NCBI GenBank assembly: GCA_026003475.1
Contig: BPHJ01000001.1
Span: forward strand, 62,001-126,000
Length of the DNA: 64,000 bases
From: Candidatus Kapaibacterium sp.
Lineage (GTDB): Bacteria > Bacteroidota > Ignavibacteria > Kapaibacteriales > NICIL-2
Direction: 5' to 3'
Below, in pieces: positions 32,808-42,845 of the stretch; position 1 is the first letter of the stretch, and each line of letters starts with the position of its first letter. The notes below the pieces were generated by a model. It saw only the letters and a list, made by a program, of their open reading frames with translations. It was not told where the DNA came from and made no database searches. A program made the translations under genes and the position numbers.

Positions 32808-33644
32808 ATGCCACTGCGTCAGCTCAAACCCATTACACCTGGTACGCGGTTCTATTCGGTCAGCGACTTTAGCGACCTGACAACTGATCGCCCGTATAAG
32901 CCGCTGTGCGAGCCGCTCCCCTCAACCGGTGGGCGGAATAACACCGGTCGGATCACCTCGCGCCATCGCGGGGGACGTCACAAGCGGCTCTACCGCGTCA
33001 TTGATTTCAAGCGCGACAAGACCGACGTGTTCGCAACAGTCGAGACGATCGAGTACGACCCGAATCGCTCCTGTCGGATTGCATTGGTGCGCTACGACGA
33101 TGGTGAGCGGCGCTACATTCTAGCGCCACAAGGATTGTCCGTCGGCGATCGAATTATCTCCAGCGAGAATGCCGAATACAACGTTGGCAATACACTCCCT
33201 CTGGCAAAGATTCCGCCGGGACTTTTTGTACACAATATCGAAATCAAACCAGGCAAGGGCGGGCAACTTGTCCGCAGTGCAGGATTAGGCGCGCAGGTGC
33301 TGGGATTCGATGGCAAGTATGCGCAATTGAAGCTCCCATCGGGTGAGATTCGAATGGTCCTGGCACAGTGCCGAGCAACCATTGGCGTGCTCAGCAATTC
33401 CGATCACGAGAACATCCAGCTCGGCAAGGCAGGGCGGGCACGGTGGTTGGGCATTCGCCCGCAAACACGGGGCATGGCAATGAACCCAATTGATCACCCC
33501 AACGGCGGTGGCGAAGGGCGCTCTAAATCCGGCGGCGGTCGTCAGCATCCACGCTCCCCGTGGGGCCAACTTGCCAAAGGATTGAAAACGCGCAAAAAGC
33601 ACAAAGCCTCCGATCGGCTCATCATTCGACGTCGAACCAAGTAA
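32808..33644 (+). CDS. rplB: 50S ribosomal protein uL2
   Basis: 278 residues. It has [18 protein letters not shown] and the C-terminal peptidyl-transferase block [20 protein letters not shown], whose His is the conserved catalytic-centre contact. The length is normal. Primary 23S-binding protein needed for subunit joining. Confidence 0.98.
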   Translation: MPLRQLKPITPGTRFYSVSDFSDLTTDRPYKPLCEPLPSTGGRNNTGRITSRHRGGRHKRLYRVIDFKRDKTDVFATVETIEYDPNRSCRIALVRYDDGERRYILAPQGLSVGDRIISSENAEYNVGNTLPLAKIPPGLFVHNIEIKPGKGGQLVRSAGLGAQVLGFDGKYAQLKLPSGEIRMVLAQCRATIGVLSNSDHENIQLGKAGRARWLGIRPQTRGMAMNPIDHPNGGGEGRSKSGGGRQHPRSPWGQLAKGLKTRKKHKASDRLIIRRRTK

Positions 33645-33653
33645 GCTCTACCC

Positions 33654-33938
33654 ATGGCACGCTCGCTCAAGAAAGGCGTCTTTGTGTACTACAAGCTCCG
33701 CAAGAAAGTTGAGCAACTCAACGCCAGTGGCAAAAAACAGGTCATCAAGACCTGGAGCCGCGCCTCGACAATTATCCCGGACTTTGTCGGGCATACGTTT
33801 GCCGTGCACAACGGCAACAAGTTTATTCCGGTGTACGTGACCGAAAATATGGTCGGGCACAAACTTGGCGAATTTGCTCCGACGCGTACGTTCCGCGGTC
33901 ATGCCGGGCACCGCAAAGAAGACAAAGCCAAAAAGTAA
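33654..33938 (+). CDS. rpsS: 30S ribosomal protein uS19
   Basis: 94 residues: [51 protein letters not shown]. Nine bases after rplB. Head protein of the small subunit that forms a complex with uS13. Confidence 0.98.
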   Translation: MARSLKKGVFVYYKLRKKVEQLNASGKKQVIKTWSRASTIIPDFVGHTFAVHNGNKFIPVYVTENMVGHKLGEFAPTRTFRGHAGHRKEDKAKK

Positions 33939-33944
33939 CACTGC

Positions 33945-34301
33945 ATGCAAGAAGTGATGGAAGCACGCGCTGTTGCACGGTATGTTCGTTCCTCGCCGCG
34001 GAAGATGCGGCTGGTGATTGACCTCATTCGCGGTAAAAGCGCCGCAGAAGCACTGGCGTTGCTGCGCTTTACCAACAAGCGCGCCTCGACAGTTGCCGAG
34101 CAGACGCTCCGCTCGGCGATTGCAAACCTCCAGGCCAAAGCGGAGAACCCGTACCTGAATCCTGAGAGCATCGTCGTCGAACGCGCCTACGTGGACAACG
34201 GTCCGATGCTCAAACGGATCCAGCCGGCACCAATGGGTCGTGCCTATCGCATTCGGAAACGCTCGCACCATTTGACAATTGTTGTAGCAACCAAGGACTA
34301 A
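33945..34301 (+). CDS. rplV: 50S ribosomal protein uL22
   Basis: 118 residues (114 if it starts at the second Met). It has [19 protein letters not shown] near the N-terminus and the tunnel-lining hairpin [24 protein letters not shown] at the C-terminus. The hairpin is intact, consistent with macrolide-binding geometry. Confidence 0.97.
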   Translation: MQEVMEARAVARYVRSSPRKMRLVIDLIRGKSAAEALALLRFTNKRASTVAEQTLRSAIANLQAKAENPYLNPESIVVERAYVDNGPMLKRIQPAPMGRAYRIRKRSHHLTIVVATKD

Positions 34302-34303
34302 AC

Positions 34304-34939
34304 GTGGGTCAGAAAACAAATCCAATCGGTTTACGAGTCGGCATCATTCGCGGATGGGACTCTAATTGGTTCGAGCGAGGAGGCTATGCGCAGAAGCTCA
34401 GCGAGGACATCATGCTCCGCAACTACCTGCGCAATCGCCTCAAGAAAGCTAATGTCTCGCGCATTGTCATTGACCGCACGCGCAAGCGGATCATGGTGAC
34501 TATCCATACCTCCCGACCAGGGGTGGTGATTGGTCGCTCCGGGAAGGACGTCGAGCAGCTCGAAGGCGAACTCAGCAAGCTGACCGGCAGCGAGGTGTCC
34601 ATCCGCATCAACGAGATCAAACGCCCTGAACTCGATGCGCAAATTGTTGCCGACACGATCGCGCAACAACTGGAAGGGCGCATTGCCTTCCGCCGTGCAA
34701 TGAAACAAGCCGTTGCCTCTGCGATGCGCATGGGTGCTGAAGGAGTGCGCGTGATGTGCTCCGGACGGCTCGGTGGCGCAGAAATGTCCCGAACGGAGCA
34801 GTACAAAGAAGGACGCGTTCCGCTCCACACTCTCCGAGCGGACATTGACTATGCGACGGCAACAGCGCAAACGGTCTATGGCGCCATCGGCGTCAAGGTA
34901 TGGATTTGCAAAGGCGAAATCATCGGCAAACAATCGTAA
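34304..34939 (+). CDS. rpsC: 30S ribosomal protein uS3
   Basis: 211 residues from a GTG two bases after the rplV stop. It has [14 protein letters not shown], the KH domain ([16 protein letters not shown]), and the mRNA-entry helicase region [22 protein letters not shown]-terminal tail short, as in Chlorobi-type uS3. Confidence 0.98.
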   Translation: MGQKTNPIGLRVGIIRGWDSNWFERGGYAQKLSEDIMLRNYLRNRLKKANVSRIVIDRTRKRIMVTIHTSRPGVVIGRSGKDVEQLEGELSKLTGSEVSIRINEIKRPELDAQIVADTIAQQLEGRIAFRRAMKQAVASAMRMGAEGVRVMCSGRLGGAEMSRTEQYKEGRVPLHTLRADIDYATATAQTVYGAIGVKVWICKGEIIGKQS

Positions 34940-34957
34940 CTTTTTTGAGCATCGGCT

Positions 34958-35380
34958 ATGCTGCTACCGAAACGGGTCAAACATCGAAAAGTCCAGCGCG
35001 GTCGCCGCAAGGGCAAGGCCTACCGCGGCTCGCAGGTTGCCTTCGGCGCTTATGGACTCAAAGCACTCGAAGCGGCTTGGATCACCAATCGCCAAATCGA
35101 GGCAGCGCGGATTGCCATCAACCGCCACCTCAAACGGGATGGGAAAGTGTGGATTCGCATCTTCCCCGACAAACCCTACACCAAAAAACCGCTCGAAGTC
35201 CGCATGGGCTCCGGGAAAGGTAACCCCGAAGGATGGGTGGCTGTCGTCAAACCCGGGCGAATTCTTTTCGAAGTTGATGGTGTACCCAAAGAAGCAGCCA
35301 TGGAAGCACTGCGATTGGCATCGCATAAGCTGCCAATCAAAACGAAAGTTGTTGCACGACTGGACTTGGTCGAGGTATGA
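34958..35380 (+). CDS. rplP: 50S ribosomal protein uL16
   Basis: 140 residues starting [16 protein letters not shown]. It has [22 protein letters not shown] and the loop [23 protein letters not shown] that reaches the peptidyl-transferase centre. The stop overlaps the rpmC start (ATGA). Confidence 0.97.
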   Translation: MLLPKRVKHRKVQRGRRKGKAYRGSQVAFGAYGLKALEAAWITNRQIEAARIAINRHLKRDGKVWIRIFPDKPYTKKPLEVRMGSGKGNPEGWVAVVKPGRILFEVDGVPKEAAMEALRLASHKLPIKTKVVARLDLVEV

Positions 35381-35580
35381 AACCCAGAAAAGCACGTGAT
35401 CTTCGTGAGCTCAACGACCACGATCTGTTGGCTGCGCTGCGCGAAGCAGAAGAGACCCTTGCAAAGCAGCGCTTCCAGCATGCACTCAAGCAGCTCCACG
35501 ATACCGCATACTTGCGCATTCTGCGCAAAGACATTGCACGTATGAAGACGATTCTCCACGAACGCAATATCCGTGTGTAA
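35377..35580 (+). CDS. rpmC: 50S ribosomal protein uL29
   Basis: 67 residues: [21 protein letters not shown], then [29 protein letters not shown], a helical hairpin typical of uL29. Overlaps rplP by four bases and rpsQ by one base (TAATG). Confidence 0.95.
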   Translation: MKPRKARDLRELNDHDLLAALREAEETLAKQRFQHALKQLHDTAYLRILRKDIARMKTILHERNIRV

Positions 35581-35912
35581 TGGCAATGGATACCCAGCAG
35601 ACTACCACCGCAGACACCGCGCAGGGTGAGGTCACAACCACCTCTCCTCCGAGTGAGCAACCCACTGGTGGCAAAAAAATTCGCCAAGGCGTGGTTGTCT
35701 CGAACAAGATGAACAAGACCATCGTCGTCGCTGTCGAGCGGCAGGTGATGCATCCGCTCTACAAACGCTACTACCGGCGCACCAAGAAATACATGGCGCA
35801 CGATGAGCACAACCAGTGTGGCCTCGGCGATATTGTCCGTATTGTCGAGTCACGCCCGCTCAGTCGCCGGAAGCGGTGGACGCTGCTCGAGATTGTCCAA
35901 CGGGCACGGTGA
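35580..35912 (+). CDS. rpsQ: 30S ribosomal protein uS17 with an N-terminal extension
   Basis: 110 residues against about 80-90 for most uS17. The conserved core starts at ~34 ([21 protein letters not shown]) and runs to [15 protein letters not shown]. The first ~32 residues form a Thr/Gln/Pro-rich acidic leader ([18 protein letters not shown]...) that looks disordered. The start at the TAATG overlap with rpmC was chosen; ATG two codons later is the alternative. Later in-frame Met codons fall inside the core, so the leader is probably translated. Confidence 0.93.
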   Translation: MAMDTQQTTTADTAQGEVTTTSPPSEQPTGGKKIRQGVVVSNKMNKTIVVAVERQVMHPLYKRYYRRTKKYMAHDEHNQCGLGDIVRIVESRPLSRRKRWTLLEIVQRAR

Positions 35913-35942
35913 TTTGTTGAATACTCAACGCAAAGGTGACCG

Positions 35943-36311
35943 ATGATTCAAGAAGAAACCAACCTCGTCGTAGCCGATAATTCCGGCGCCAAACGCGTTC
36001 GCTGTATCCGCGTGCTTGGTGGTCACGATAAACGCTATGCAACCGTGGGCGACCTTATCGTCGTCTCGGTCAAGGCAGCACTTCCCAACGGCGCGGTCAA
36101 AAAAGGCGATGTCGTCAAAGCGGTCGTCGTTCGCACCAAGAAAGAAATTCGCCGTCGCGATGGCTCCTTTGTGCGCTTCGACGAAAATGCCGCCGTGTTG
36201 CTCAACAATCAGCTCGAACCACGCGGCACGCGGATTTTTGGTCCGGTTGCCCGTGAGTTGCGGGAGAAGAACTTCATGAAGATTATCTCGCTTGCGCCAG
36301 AGGTCGTCTAA
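35943..36311 (+). CDS. rplN: 50S ribosomal protein uL14
   Basis: 122 residues: [52 protein letters not shown], and the C-terminal [15 protein letters not shown]. Contacts uL19 and forms an inter-subunit bridge. Thirty bases after rpsQ. Confidence 0.98.
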   Translation: MIQEETNLVVADNSGAKRVRCIRVLGGHDKRYATVGDLIVVSVKAALPNGAVKKGDVVKAVVVRTKKEIRRRDGSFVRFDENAAVLLNNQLEPRGTRIFGPVARELREKNFMKIISLAPEVV

Positions 36312-36345
36312 GAGCGTGCAGTATTGGTCACTACCGAACGTAGCA

Positions 36346-36609
36346 ATGAAGCTCAAAATCAAAAAAGGCGATACGGTCATTGTCATCGCCGGTAACGATA
36401 AAGGCAAGACCGGGCGTGTCATCGCCGTCTATCCCAAAAAGCTGCGGGTGCTTGTCGAGGGCGTCAATGTGCGGAAAAAGCACATGCGACCGTCACCTGC
36501 CTATCCGCAAGGGGGCATCATCTCGAAGGAAATGCCCATCCACTACTCAAACGTGATGCTCATCGGACCCGATGGCAAGCCAACCCGGAAGCGCCCGACT
36601 GCTTCCTGA
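36346..36609 (+). CDS. rplX: 50S ribosomal protein uL24
   Basis: 87 residues starting [25 protein letters not shown] (KOW motif), then [16 protein letters not shown]. It ends [10 protein letters not shown], shorter than the ~103 residues common in E. coli-type uL24. The frame continues upstream, but the KOW domain fixes the start. Confidence 0.95.
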   Translation: MKLKIKKGDTVIVIAGNDKGKTGRVIAVYPKKLRVLVEGVNVRKKHMRPSPAYPQGGIISKEMPIHYSNVMLIGPDGKPTRKRPTAS

Positions 36610-36667
36610 TGGTTCCGTGTGTGCACAACGACGTACACACCAGCGTTGAACATTTTGATAACCGGTC

Positions 36668-37294
36668 ATGGCGAAACAGCAACTGAAAAAACTCGACTTC
36701 AAGTACGAAGGTCCGCGGCTGGAGGATGTCCAGCTTGCCGAGATTCCGGTACCACGGCTGCAGGTGTACTACCGCGAGACCGTAGTGCCCAACTTGATGA
36801 AACGCTTTGGATACACCTCGGTCATGCAGGTGCCCAAACTGGTGAAAATTTCGCTCAACATGGGCGTGGGCGACGGCGCGCAGGACCTCAAGCAAATCCA
36901 GAATGCCCTCAACGAACTGGAGCTGATTGCGGGGCAGCGTCCGGCGGTGGCGCGGGCAAAGCGTTCCATCGCGAACTTCAAGCTCCGACAGGGCCAACCG
37001 ATTGGCGTCCACGTAACGCTCCGCCGCGCCCGAATGTACGAGTTTCTCGATCGCTTCATCAACATTGCAGCGCCACGTATTCGGGATTTCCGTGGTTTCC
37101 CCGATAAGTCCTTCGATGGCCGTGGCAATTACACCGTTGGTGTCAAGGAACAGATCATTTTTCCCGAAATTGACGTAGACAAAGTTGATCGCATTCGCGG
37201 CCTCGACATTACCTTCGTTACCAGTGCGAAGACCGACGAGGAAGCCTACGCGCTGTTGGAAGAGTTCGGTTTTCCGTTCCGCAAGAAAGAGTAA
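36668..37294 (+). CDS. rplE: 50S ribosomal protein uL5 with an N-terminal extension
   Basis: 208 residues against ~180 in most bacteria. The family core begins at about residue 30 ([20 protein letters not shown]) and includes [36 protein letters not shown] and the 5S-RNA-binding region. Residues 1-28 ([20 protein letters not shown]...) have no counterpart in the usual core and are charged. The ATG after the rplX gap is the only reasonable start. Confidence 0.96.
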   Translation: MAKQQLKKLDFKYEGPRLEDVQLAEIPVPRLQVYYRETVVPNLMKRFGYTSVMQVPKLVKISLNMGVGDGAQDLKQIQNALNELELIAGQRPAVARAKRSIANFKLRQGQPIGVHVTLRRARMYEFLDRFINIAAPRIRDFRGFPDKSFDGRGNYTVGVKEQIIFPEIDVDKVDRIRGLDITFVTSAKTDEEAYALLEEFGFPFRKKE

Positions 37295-37314
37295 TTCATC
37301 GCTGGTGATAATCC

Positions 37315-37584
37315 ATGGCAACTGATGCAGTCATTGCCCGAAATCGGAAGCGGCAACGCTTGGTCGCCAAGTATGCTGCCAAGCGCGAGGCGCTCAAGAA
37401 AGCAGGCGACTACGAATCGCTCCAGAAGCTTCCGCGCAACAGCAATCCCGTCCGTGTGCGTAATCGCTGCTCGATGACCGGGCGGGGACGCGGTGTTTAC
37501 CGGCACTTCATGCTGTGCCGCAACATGCTTCGTCAACTTGCGCTCGAGGGCAAAATTCCGGGGCTGCGGAAGTCGAGCTGGTAG
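37315..37584 (+). CDS. rpsN: 30S ribosomal protein uS14, zinc-free long form
   Basis: 89 residues, the long (E. coli-like) form: [54 protein letters not shown]. The four-Cys zinc ribbon of the short form is not present; only two unpaired Cys remain. Followed by an unusual 183-base gap before rpsH. Confidence 0.97.
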   Translation: MATDAVIARNRKRQRLVAKYAAKREALKKAGDYESLQKLPRNSNPVRVRNRCSMTGRGRGVYRHFMLCRNMLRQLALEGKIPGLRKSSW

Positions 37585-37603
37585 GAAACACTCTGCAGCG
37601 CCG

Positions 37604-37611
37604 TATTTTTG
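37604..37611 (+). promoter_or_regulatory. Putative internal promoter box TATTTTTG in the rpsN-rpsH gap
   Basis: A full match to TAnnTTTG 20 bases after the rpsN stop, inside the longest gap of the ribosomal array. It could give a secondary transcript for rpsH onward. No TTTG is seen at the -33 position, so it is a half-supported promoter. Confidence 0.35.
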
Positions 37612-37767
37612 CATTCCCTTTCCCGGCTACCCCTGCTGGTAGTGGGGCGGAATCAGTGCATCAAGGTAATCGTGGCGCCTTGAAATGGCTGGTTCCGAGG
37701 CAGTTTCCTCTGCCCAATCCTGTTGCACAGTCCACGATGTTTGACCATAGCGCACCGTGAGCACTCC

Positions 37768-38169
37768 ATGCCAGTGACAGATGCAATCGGCGATTTCCTG
37801 ACGCGCATTCGGAATGCGCAGCGCGCCCACCACCGCACCGTTGAAGCGCCAGCGTCGAAACTCAAAATCGCCATCGCAGAGATTCTCAAGGACCAAGGCT
37901 ACATTGCCGACTACGAGCTCATCCACCCGGAAGGTGCAGTCCAGCCAACTGTGCGACTGCATCTGAAGTACTACCAAGGCAAACCGGTCATCCGCGAGAT
38001 CAAACGCGTCAGCAAACCCGGTATTCGCCGCTATGCACGCGTCAATGAATTGCCGCGCGTGTACAACGGGCTCGGCATTGCGATCGTTTCGACCTCGAAC
38101 GGCGTGATGACTGATAAAGAGGCACGCCGCCAACGGGTCGGTGGTGAAATCATTTGTACTGTGTGGTAA
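37768..38169 (+). CDS. rpsH: 30S ribosomal protein uS8
   Basis: 133 residues starting MPVTDAIGDFLTRIRNAQ. It has VEAPASKLKIAIAEILKDQGYI and the C-terminal SNGVMTDKEARRQRVGGEIICTVW. In E. coli S8 represses the spc operon. Extra in-frame sequence upstream lies in the gap and lacks support. Confidence 0.97.
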   Translation: MPVTDAIGDFLTRIRNAQRAHHRTVEAPASKLKIAIAEILKDQGYIADYELIHPEGAVQPTVRLHLKYYQGKPVIREIKRVSKPGIRRYARVNELPRVYNGLGIAIVSTSNGVMTDKEARRQRVGGEIICTVW

Positions 38170-38187
38170 CAACTCCCTCAATCTGCT

Positions 38188-38727
38188 GTGTCACGAGTCG
38201 GCCGTAAACCTATCGAAATTCCTGCGGGCGTGACGGTAACGCTCCAGGACTCAACGCTGACCGCCAAAGGTCCCCTTGGCGAGATGCAGATCCGCATTCC
38301 CGATGGCATTGCTTGTACGCAAGAAGGCAATCAGCTTGTGTTCACCCGTGCCAGCGACGATAAACATGTCCGTGCACTTCATGGCACGACGCGAGCGCTG
38401 GCAGCGAACATCATCACGGGTGTGTCGAAAGGATTCGAAAAACAACTCGAGCTGCAGGGTGTCGGGTACCGGGTGGAGTTGCGCGGTAAGAACCTTGTCC
38501 TCTCCCTTGGGTTTTCTCATCCGATCGTGTTCATTCCGCCCGAGGGAATTCAGATCTCGGTTGCAAGCCCGACCCAGTTCAGCGTCAAAGGTACCGACCG
38601 GCAGCTTGTTGGTGAAGTAGCTGCCGTCATTCGCAAGATTCGCCCGCCCGAACCATACAAGGGCAAGGGTATTCGCTATGTCGGTGAGTACGTGCGTCGG
38701 AAAGCCGGTAAAGCAGCAGGTAAGTAA
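38188..38727 (+). CDS. rplF: 50S ribosomal protein uL6
   Basis: 179 residues from a GTG start: [37 protein letters not shown], and the C-terminal signature [27 protein letters not shown]. Near the sarcin-ricin loop and the factor-binding site. Confidence 0.97.
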   Translation: MSRVGRKPIEIPAGVTVTLQDSTLTAKGPLGEMQIRIPDGIACTQEGNQLVFTRASDDKHVRALHGTTRALAANIITGVSKGFEKQLELQGVGYRVELRGKNLVLSLGFSHPIVFIPPEGIQISVASPTQFSVKGTDRQLVGEVAAVIRKIRPPEPYKGKGIRYVGEYVRRKAGKAAGK

Positions 38728-38747
38728 CCAGGCATACGAGAACACCG

Positions 38748-39104
38748 ATGATAACGAACCACAAACTCGACCGTCGCGCACGCCGCAAGCGCGGCATTCG
38801 GAAAAAGATTCGCGGCACCCCACAGCGCCCACGGCTGAGCGTGTACCGATCGCTCAAGCATATCTATGCTCAGATCATCGACGATACAACGGGGCGGACG
38901 TTGGTCAGTGCCTCGACGCTCGACAAAGAGGTGTCGGCTGCCGGGCGCAAGGTGGACGTCAGCCGAGCTGTTGGGCAGCTGTTAGCACAGCGCGCCGTCG
39001 CCGCGGGTATTAGTGCAGTGGCGTTCGACCGCAATGGGTTCCTCTACCACGGGCGTGTTCGAGCGCTGGCCGATGGTGCACGCGATGCTGGATTGCAGTT
39101 TTAG
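38748..39104 (+). CDS. rplR: 50S ribosomal protein uL18
   Basis: 118 residues: [38 protein letters not shown], then [29 protein letters not shown]. Binds 5S rRNA together with uL5. Starts 20 bases after rplF. Confidence 0.97.
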   Translation: MITNHKLDRRARRKRGIRKKIRGTPQRPRLSVYRSLKHIYAQIIDDTTGRTLVSASTLDKEVSAAGRKVDVSRAVGQLLAQRAVAAGISAVAFDRNGFLYHGRVRALADGARDAGLQF

Positions 39105-39149
39105 TCGTTGGTGTTCCCAGAACGATTACGGTAAGCACTCAAAAGCAGT

Positions 39150-39653
39150 ATGGCACGAGCAAAAGTTTCGCAACTGAATCTAAACGATAAACTCGTCAAC
39201 GTCTCGCGCACCGCGAAAGTTGTCAAGGGCGGTCGGCGCTTTAGTTTTTCGGCGCTGGTCGTCGTCGGTGATGGCCAAGGGCACGTCGGCTACGGCCTGG
39301 GCAAAGCCGGTGAAGTCGTTGATGCTGTCCAGAAAGCAACCGAGGCAGCGAAAAAGAACGTCATCCATGTTCAGCTGCACGGCTCGACCATTCCCCACGA
39401 AGTCGTTGCAACCTACGGAGCGGCAACGGTGCTGCTCCGGCCGGCTGCCCCAGGGACAGGGATTATCGCTGCCGGTGGCGTCCGTGCCGTGCTCGAAATG
39501 GTTGGCGTGCACGATGTGCTTACCAAATCGCTGGGGTCATCGAATCCACACAACGTGGTCAAAGCAACAATTCGAGCGCTGGCGCAGTTGGAGGATGCAG
39601 CATCGGTAGCAGCCCGTCGAGGCGTGACGATTGAGAAAGTCATCAATGGCTAA
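39150..39653 (+). CDS. rpsE: 30S ribosomal protein uS5
   Basis: 167 residues. It has [24 protein letters not shown] (the spectinomycin-contact loop), [13 protein letters not shown], and the C-terminal domain [32 protein letters not shown]. The stop overlaps the rpmD start by eight bases. Confidence 0.97.
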   Translation: MARAKVSQLNLNDKLVNVSRTAKVVKGGRRFSFSALVVVGDGQGHVGYGLGKAGEVVDAVQKATEAAKKNVIHVQLHGSTIPHEVVATYGAATVLLRPAAPGTGIIAAGGVRAVLEMVGVHDVLTKSLGSSNPHNVVKATIRALAQLEDAASVAARRGVTIEKVING

Positions 39654-39855
39654 AGCTGGTATGGCGAAAATTCGCATCACACAGATTCGTAGCATCATTG
39701 ACGCCACAAAGCACCACAAGCGTATCATCAAGGCGCTTGGGTTAGGGCGCCCAAACTACTCGGTGGTGCAGACAGCAACGCCGCAGATTCTCGGCATGAT
39801 TGCGAAAGTGTCGCACCTGGTTCGCGTCGAGCAACTTTCCGACAATAACGCATGA
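39646..39855 (+). CDS. rpmD: 50S ribosomal protein uL30
   Basis: 69 residues from the ATG overlapping the rpsE stop (64 from the ATG five codons later). [34 protein letters not shown] is typical uL30. Overlaps rplO by four bases. Its presence is informative because several lineages have lost uL30. Confidence 0.95.
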   Translation: MAKAGMAKIRITQIRSIIDATKHHKRIIKALGLGRPNYSVVQTATPQILGMIAKVSHLVRVEQLSDNNA

Positions 39856-40316
39856 AACACATCGGTAATCTTCGGTACGCACCCGGTTCGCGGAAATCGC
39901 CCAAACGGATTGGTCGGGGCGAGGGCTCCGGACATGGTGGCACGGCAACCCGCGGGCATAAAGGGCATCAATCGCGCGGAAACTACCGTTTCAAGCGCAA
40001 CTTCGAAGGCGGGCAGATGCCGCTGTCGCGCCGTATTCCGAAGTTCGGCTTTGTCAATCCGTTCCACATCGAGTACCAAGTGGTCAATATCGGGCGTCTC
40101 GAAGAACTTGCCCGTGCAGGACGAATCGGTAGCGAGCCGGTCACTCCGGAAGTGCTCTACCGTGTTGGTGCTATTGCAAAACGGAATGCTCCAGTCAAAA
40201 TTCTTGGCGATGGCGATCTGTCGGTTGCACTGACGATTGCTGCGCATCGGTTCTCGACGACGGCACGCGACAAAATCACCGCTGCGGGCGGTCAATGCAC
40301 GCTCATTGAAGACTGA
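39852..40316 (+). CDS. rplO: 50S ribosomal protein uL15
   Basis: 154 residues: RYAPGSRKSPKRIGRGEGSGHGGTATRGHKGHQSR at the glycine-rich N-terminus, and the C-terminal globular domain ending VALTIAAHRFSTTARDKITAAGGQCTLIE. A CCACCAG/CTGGTGG hairpin (40319-40350) without a T-tract follows before secY. Confidence 0.97.
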   Translation: MKHIGNLRYAPGSRKSPKRIGRGEGSGHGGTATRGHKGHQSRGNYRFKRNFEGGQMPLSRRIPKFGFVNPFHIEYQVVNIGRLEELARAGRIGSEPVTPEVLYRVGAIAKRNAPVKILGDGDLSVALTIAAHRFSTTARDKITAAGGQCTLIED

Positions 40317-40385
40317 CCCCACCAGCAGCAGCGCTCTTCCCACCTGGTGGAGCAGCCCAGCTCGATACACATTTAGGCTTCGTTT

Positions 40386-41747
40386 ATGGCAACAGTTGTT
40401 GAAACAATTCGCAACATTTTTCGGATCGAGGAGCTCCGTCAGCGCATCGTGTTCACCGCACTGATGCTCGTCGTGGTTCGGATTGGTGCGCACATCACCA
40501 TCCCTGGCATTGACATTGAAGCGCTGAAAGCCTCGACAGCGACAAGCGATCCGAATAATCTGTTCGGGCTGTACGATCTGTTTGTCGGAGGAGCGTTCAG
40601 CAACGCTGCCATCTTTGCGATGGGGATTATGCCATACATTTCCGCATCCATCATTTTGCAGTTGGCGGGCGTCTTTGTGCCGGAGCTGATGAAACTCCAA
40701 CGCGAAGGAGAAGAAGGACGCCGCAAAATCAATCAGTGGACGCGATATTTGACGGTGTTTGTTGCCGCAATGCAAGCGATCGGCTTGAGTATCAAGCTGA
40801 CAGCGACCACTTCTGGTGTTGGCGGCACGTCCATCGTCGTCGAACCGGGGCTGCTGTTTACGCTGACTGCCGTGGCAACAATGACCGCAGGAACAATCTT
40901 CCTGATGTGGATCGGCGAGCAAATCACCGAGCGTGGGATTGGCAATGGAATCTCGCTCATCATTTTCATCGGGATCATCTCGCGTTTGCCTGTTGCTATT
41001 CAAAACGAATTCCAGCTCATCAGTGCCGGAGCGCGCAATTGGGTGGTGGACCTGATCCTGGTGGCATTTTTAGGTGTGATCGTTGCGTTGGTGGTGCTGG
41101 TAACCCAAGGTGCGCGCCGTATCCCCATCCAATACGCCAAGCGAATCGAAGGACGCAAGCAATACGGCGGGCATACGACGTACATTCCGCTACGGGTCAA
41201 CACCGCCGGTGTGATGCCGATCATTTTTGCTTCAGCGATTTTGTTCATTCCCAATACCGTGCTGAGCTTTTTCCCGGAGAATCAGACGCTCATCAATATT
41301 GCGCAACTGTTTAGTGATCGGTCGGTGCTCCATGCAGTGTTGTATGCAGCATTGATCATCTTCTTTACGTACTTCTACACCGCGATTGCGTTCAATCCGC
41401 GGCAAGTTGCCGACGACCTCAAGCGTGCACAAGGGTTCATTCCTGGTGTGCGCCCCGGTGCGCCAACGGCGGAGTATCTGGATGCGATTCTGACACGGAT
41501 CACGCTGCCCGGAGCGGTGTTTTTAGCGATAGTCGCACTGCTGCCGGTATTCGTGACGAATGTGTTGAACGTGCCGTATTCATTTGCGCAATTTTTTGGC
41601 GGAACAAGTTTGCTAATCATCGTCGGTGTCGCGCTCGACACCTTGCAGCAGATCGAGTCGTACTTGCTGATGCGGCATTACGACGGCTTCATGAAGAGTG
41701 GTCGCTTGCGCGGGCGTGGGATGGCGATGTCTGGTTCGCGGTATTGA
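40386..41747 (+). CDS. secY: Preprotein translocase subunit SecY
   Basis: 453 residues with ten predicted transmembrane helices. Recognisable parts are the plug/TM1-2 region (RIGAHITIPGIDIE), ERGIGNGISLIIFIGII (TM4-5) and the cytoplasmic loop QGARRIPIQYAKRIEGRKQYGG. Also present are YIPLRVNTAGVMPIIFASAI and the C-terminal TLQQIESYLLMRHYDGFMKSGRLRGR. Forms the SecYEG channel used by all the signal-peptide proteins in this window. Starts 69 bases after rplO. Confidence 0.98.
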   Translation: MATVVETIRNIFRIEELRQRIVFTALMLVVVRIGAHITIPGIDIEALKASTATSDPNNLFGLYDLFVGGAFSNAAIFAMGIMPYISASIILQLAGVFVPELMKLQREGEEGRRKINQWTRYLTVFVAAMQAIGLSIKLTATTSGVGGTSIVVEPGLLFTLTAVATMTAGTIFLMWIGEQITERGIGNGISLIIFIGIISRLPVAIQNEFQLISAGARNWVVDLILVAFLGVIVALVVLVTQGARRIPIQYAKRIEGRKQYGGHTTYIPLRVNTAGVMPIIFASAILFIPNTVLSFFPENQTLINIAQLFSDRSVLHAVLYAALIIFFTYFYTAIAFNPRQVADDLKRAQGFIPGVRPGAPTAEYLDAILTRITLPGAVFLAIVALLPVFVTNVLNVPYSFAQFFGGTSLLIIVGVALDTLQQIESYLLMRHYDGFMKSGRLRGRGMAMSGSRY

Positions 41748-41751
41748 TGCC

Positions 41752-42615
41752 ATGTCCAGCGAGGTAGCGACCATGAATCCACCTGCACGCCCGTTGCTGC
41801 ATAGCCCAGCCGAGCGTGCAGCGATTGCCGAAGCAGCCCGATTGGTTGGTGCGACACTGCAGATGCTTGCAGAGCATATCCAGCCGGGGGTGGAAACGCG
41901 TCGCATAGATGCGCTGGCGGAAGAGTTTATCCGCGCCCATGGTGGTGTGCCAGCGTTCAAGGGATACGGTGGATCGCCACGTGTGCCGCCGTTCCCAGCA
42001 ACACTGTGCATCTCGATTGATGATGAAGTTGTCCATGGCATTCCATCGCAGCGTCGGCTGGAGGAAGGACAGATCGTCTCGATTGACTGCGGCGTGCGCT
42101 TTGATGGATGCTATGGCGATGGCGCCTGGAGCTTTCCTGTCGGGCAGGTTTCCGCCGATAAGCAGCGCTTGTTAGCAGTGACCTGCCAAGCGCTCTACCG
42201 CGGCATTGAGCAGGCACGCGCTGGAAACACCACCTATGATATTGCCCGTGCAATTCAGCAGCACGTCGAATCGCACGGATTCTCCTGCGTGCGTGAATTG
42301 GTCGGGCATGGTGTGGGGACCGAACTCCACGAGGAACCAGCGGTGCCCAACTTTGTGCCGGGGTTGCTCCATCGGAATCGCTTTCGCCAAGCAGTGCTCG
42401 AAGAAGGCATGACACTGGCAATCGAACCGATGGTCAATGCTGGCGTGTTCACCGTCTATACCGCACGCGATGGATGGACGGTGCGAACTACCGACGGTAA
42501 GCCGTCGGCGCATTTTGAACACACTGTTGTTGTTGGTGCCAACGGCGCAACAATTTTGACGGTTCATTCACTGCCACATCCGCAGGATGCCGAAGCAAGA
42601 CATGATCAAAGTTGA
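41752..42615 (+). CDS. map: Methionine aminopeptidase, type I
   Basis: 287 residues. The metal ligands are visible in [17 protein letters not shown] (Asp, Asp), [19 protein letters not shown] (His), AIEPMVNAG (Glu) and FEHTVVV (Glu). HGIP near residue 100 carries the substrate-binding His. It removes the initiator Met. The start [14 protein letters not shown] was chosen four bases after the secY stop; the Met seven codons later is possible. It runs 29 bases into infA. adk, often between secY and map, is absent here. Confidence 0.96.
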   Translation: MSSEVATMNPPARPLLHSPAERAAIAEAARLVGATLQMLAEHIQPGVETRRIDALAEEFIRAHGGVPAFKGYGGSPRVPPFPATLCISIDDEVVHGIPSQRRLEEGQIVSIDCGVRFDGCYGDGAWSFPVGQVSADKQRLLAVTCQALYRGIEQARAGNTTYDIARAIQQHVESHGFSCVRELVGHGVGTELHEEPAVPNFVPGLLHRNRFRQAVLEEGMTLAIEPMVNAGVFTVYTARDGWTVRTTDGKPSAHFEHTVVVGANGATILTVHSLPHPQDAEARHDQS

Positions 42616-42805
42616 CGGCGTCATCGAAGAGGTGCTGCCGAATACCCAGTTCATTGTTCGTCTGGACAATGGCCATAAGGTGCTTGCGCACATTAGTGGC
42701 AAGATGCGAATGAACTTCATCAAAATCTTGGTGGGCGATAAGGTAACCGTCGAGTTGTCGCCATACGACCTCTCGCGCGGACGCATCACCTATCGCTACA
42801 AGTAG
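42587..42805 (+). CDS. infA: Translation initiation factor IF-1
   Basis: 72 residues, an S1-like OB fold: [59 protein letters not shown]. The ATG lies inside the 3' end of map (29-base overlap); it fits the usual length and start of the family. Confidence 0.97.
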   Translation: MPKQDMIKVDGVIEEVLPNTQFIVRLDNGHKVLAHISGKMRMNFIKILVGDKVTVELSPYDLSRGRITYRYK

Positions 42806-42845
42806 GCAACAAATGCTGGACGTAAACTATCAGGTGACAGGTGCA

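Noticed and set aside
40319-40350. CCACCAG/CTGGTGG hairpin between rplO and secY as a terminator
   Set aside because: 7-bp stem with long loop and no T-run; secY is normally co-transcribed. At most an attenuator-like structure.
39756-41003. 415-codon minus-strand frame antisense to rpmD-rplO-secY
   Set aside because: Shadow of highly conserved ribosomal and translocase genes.
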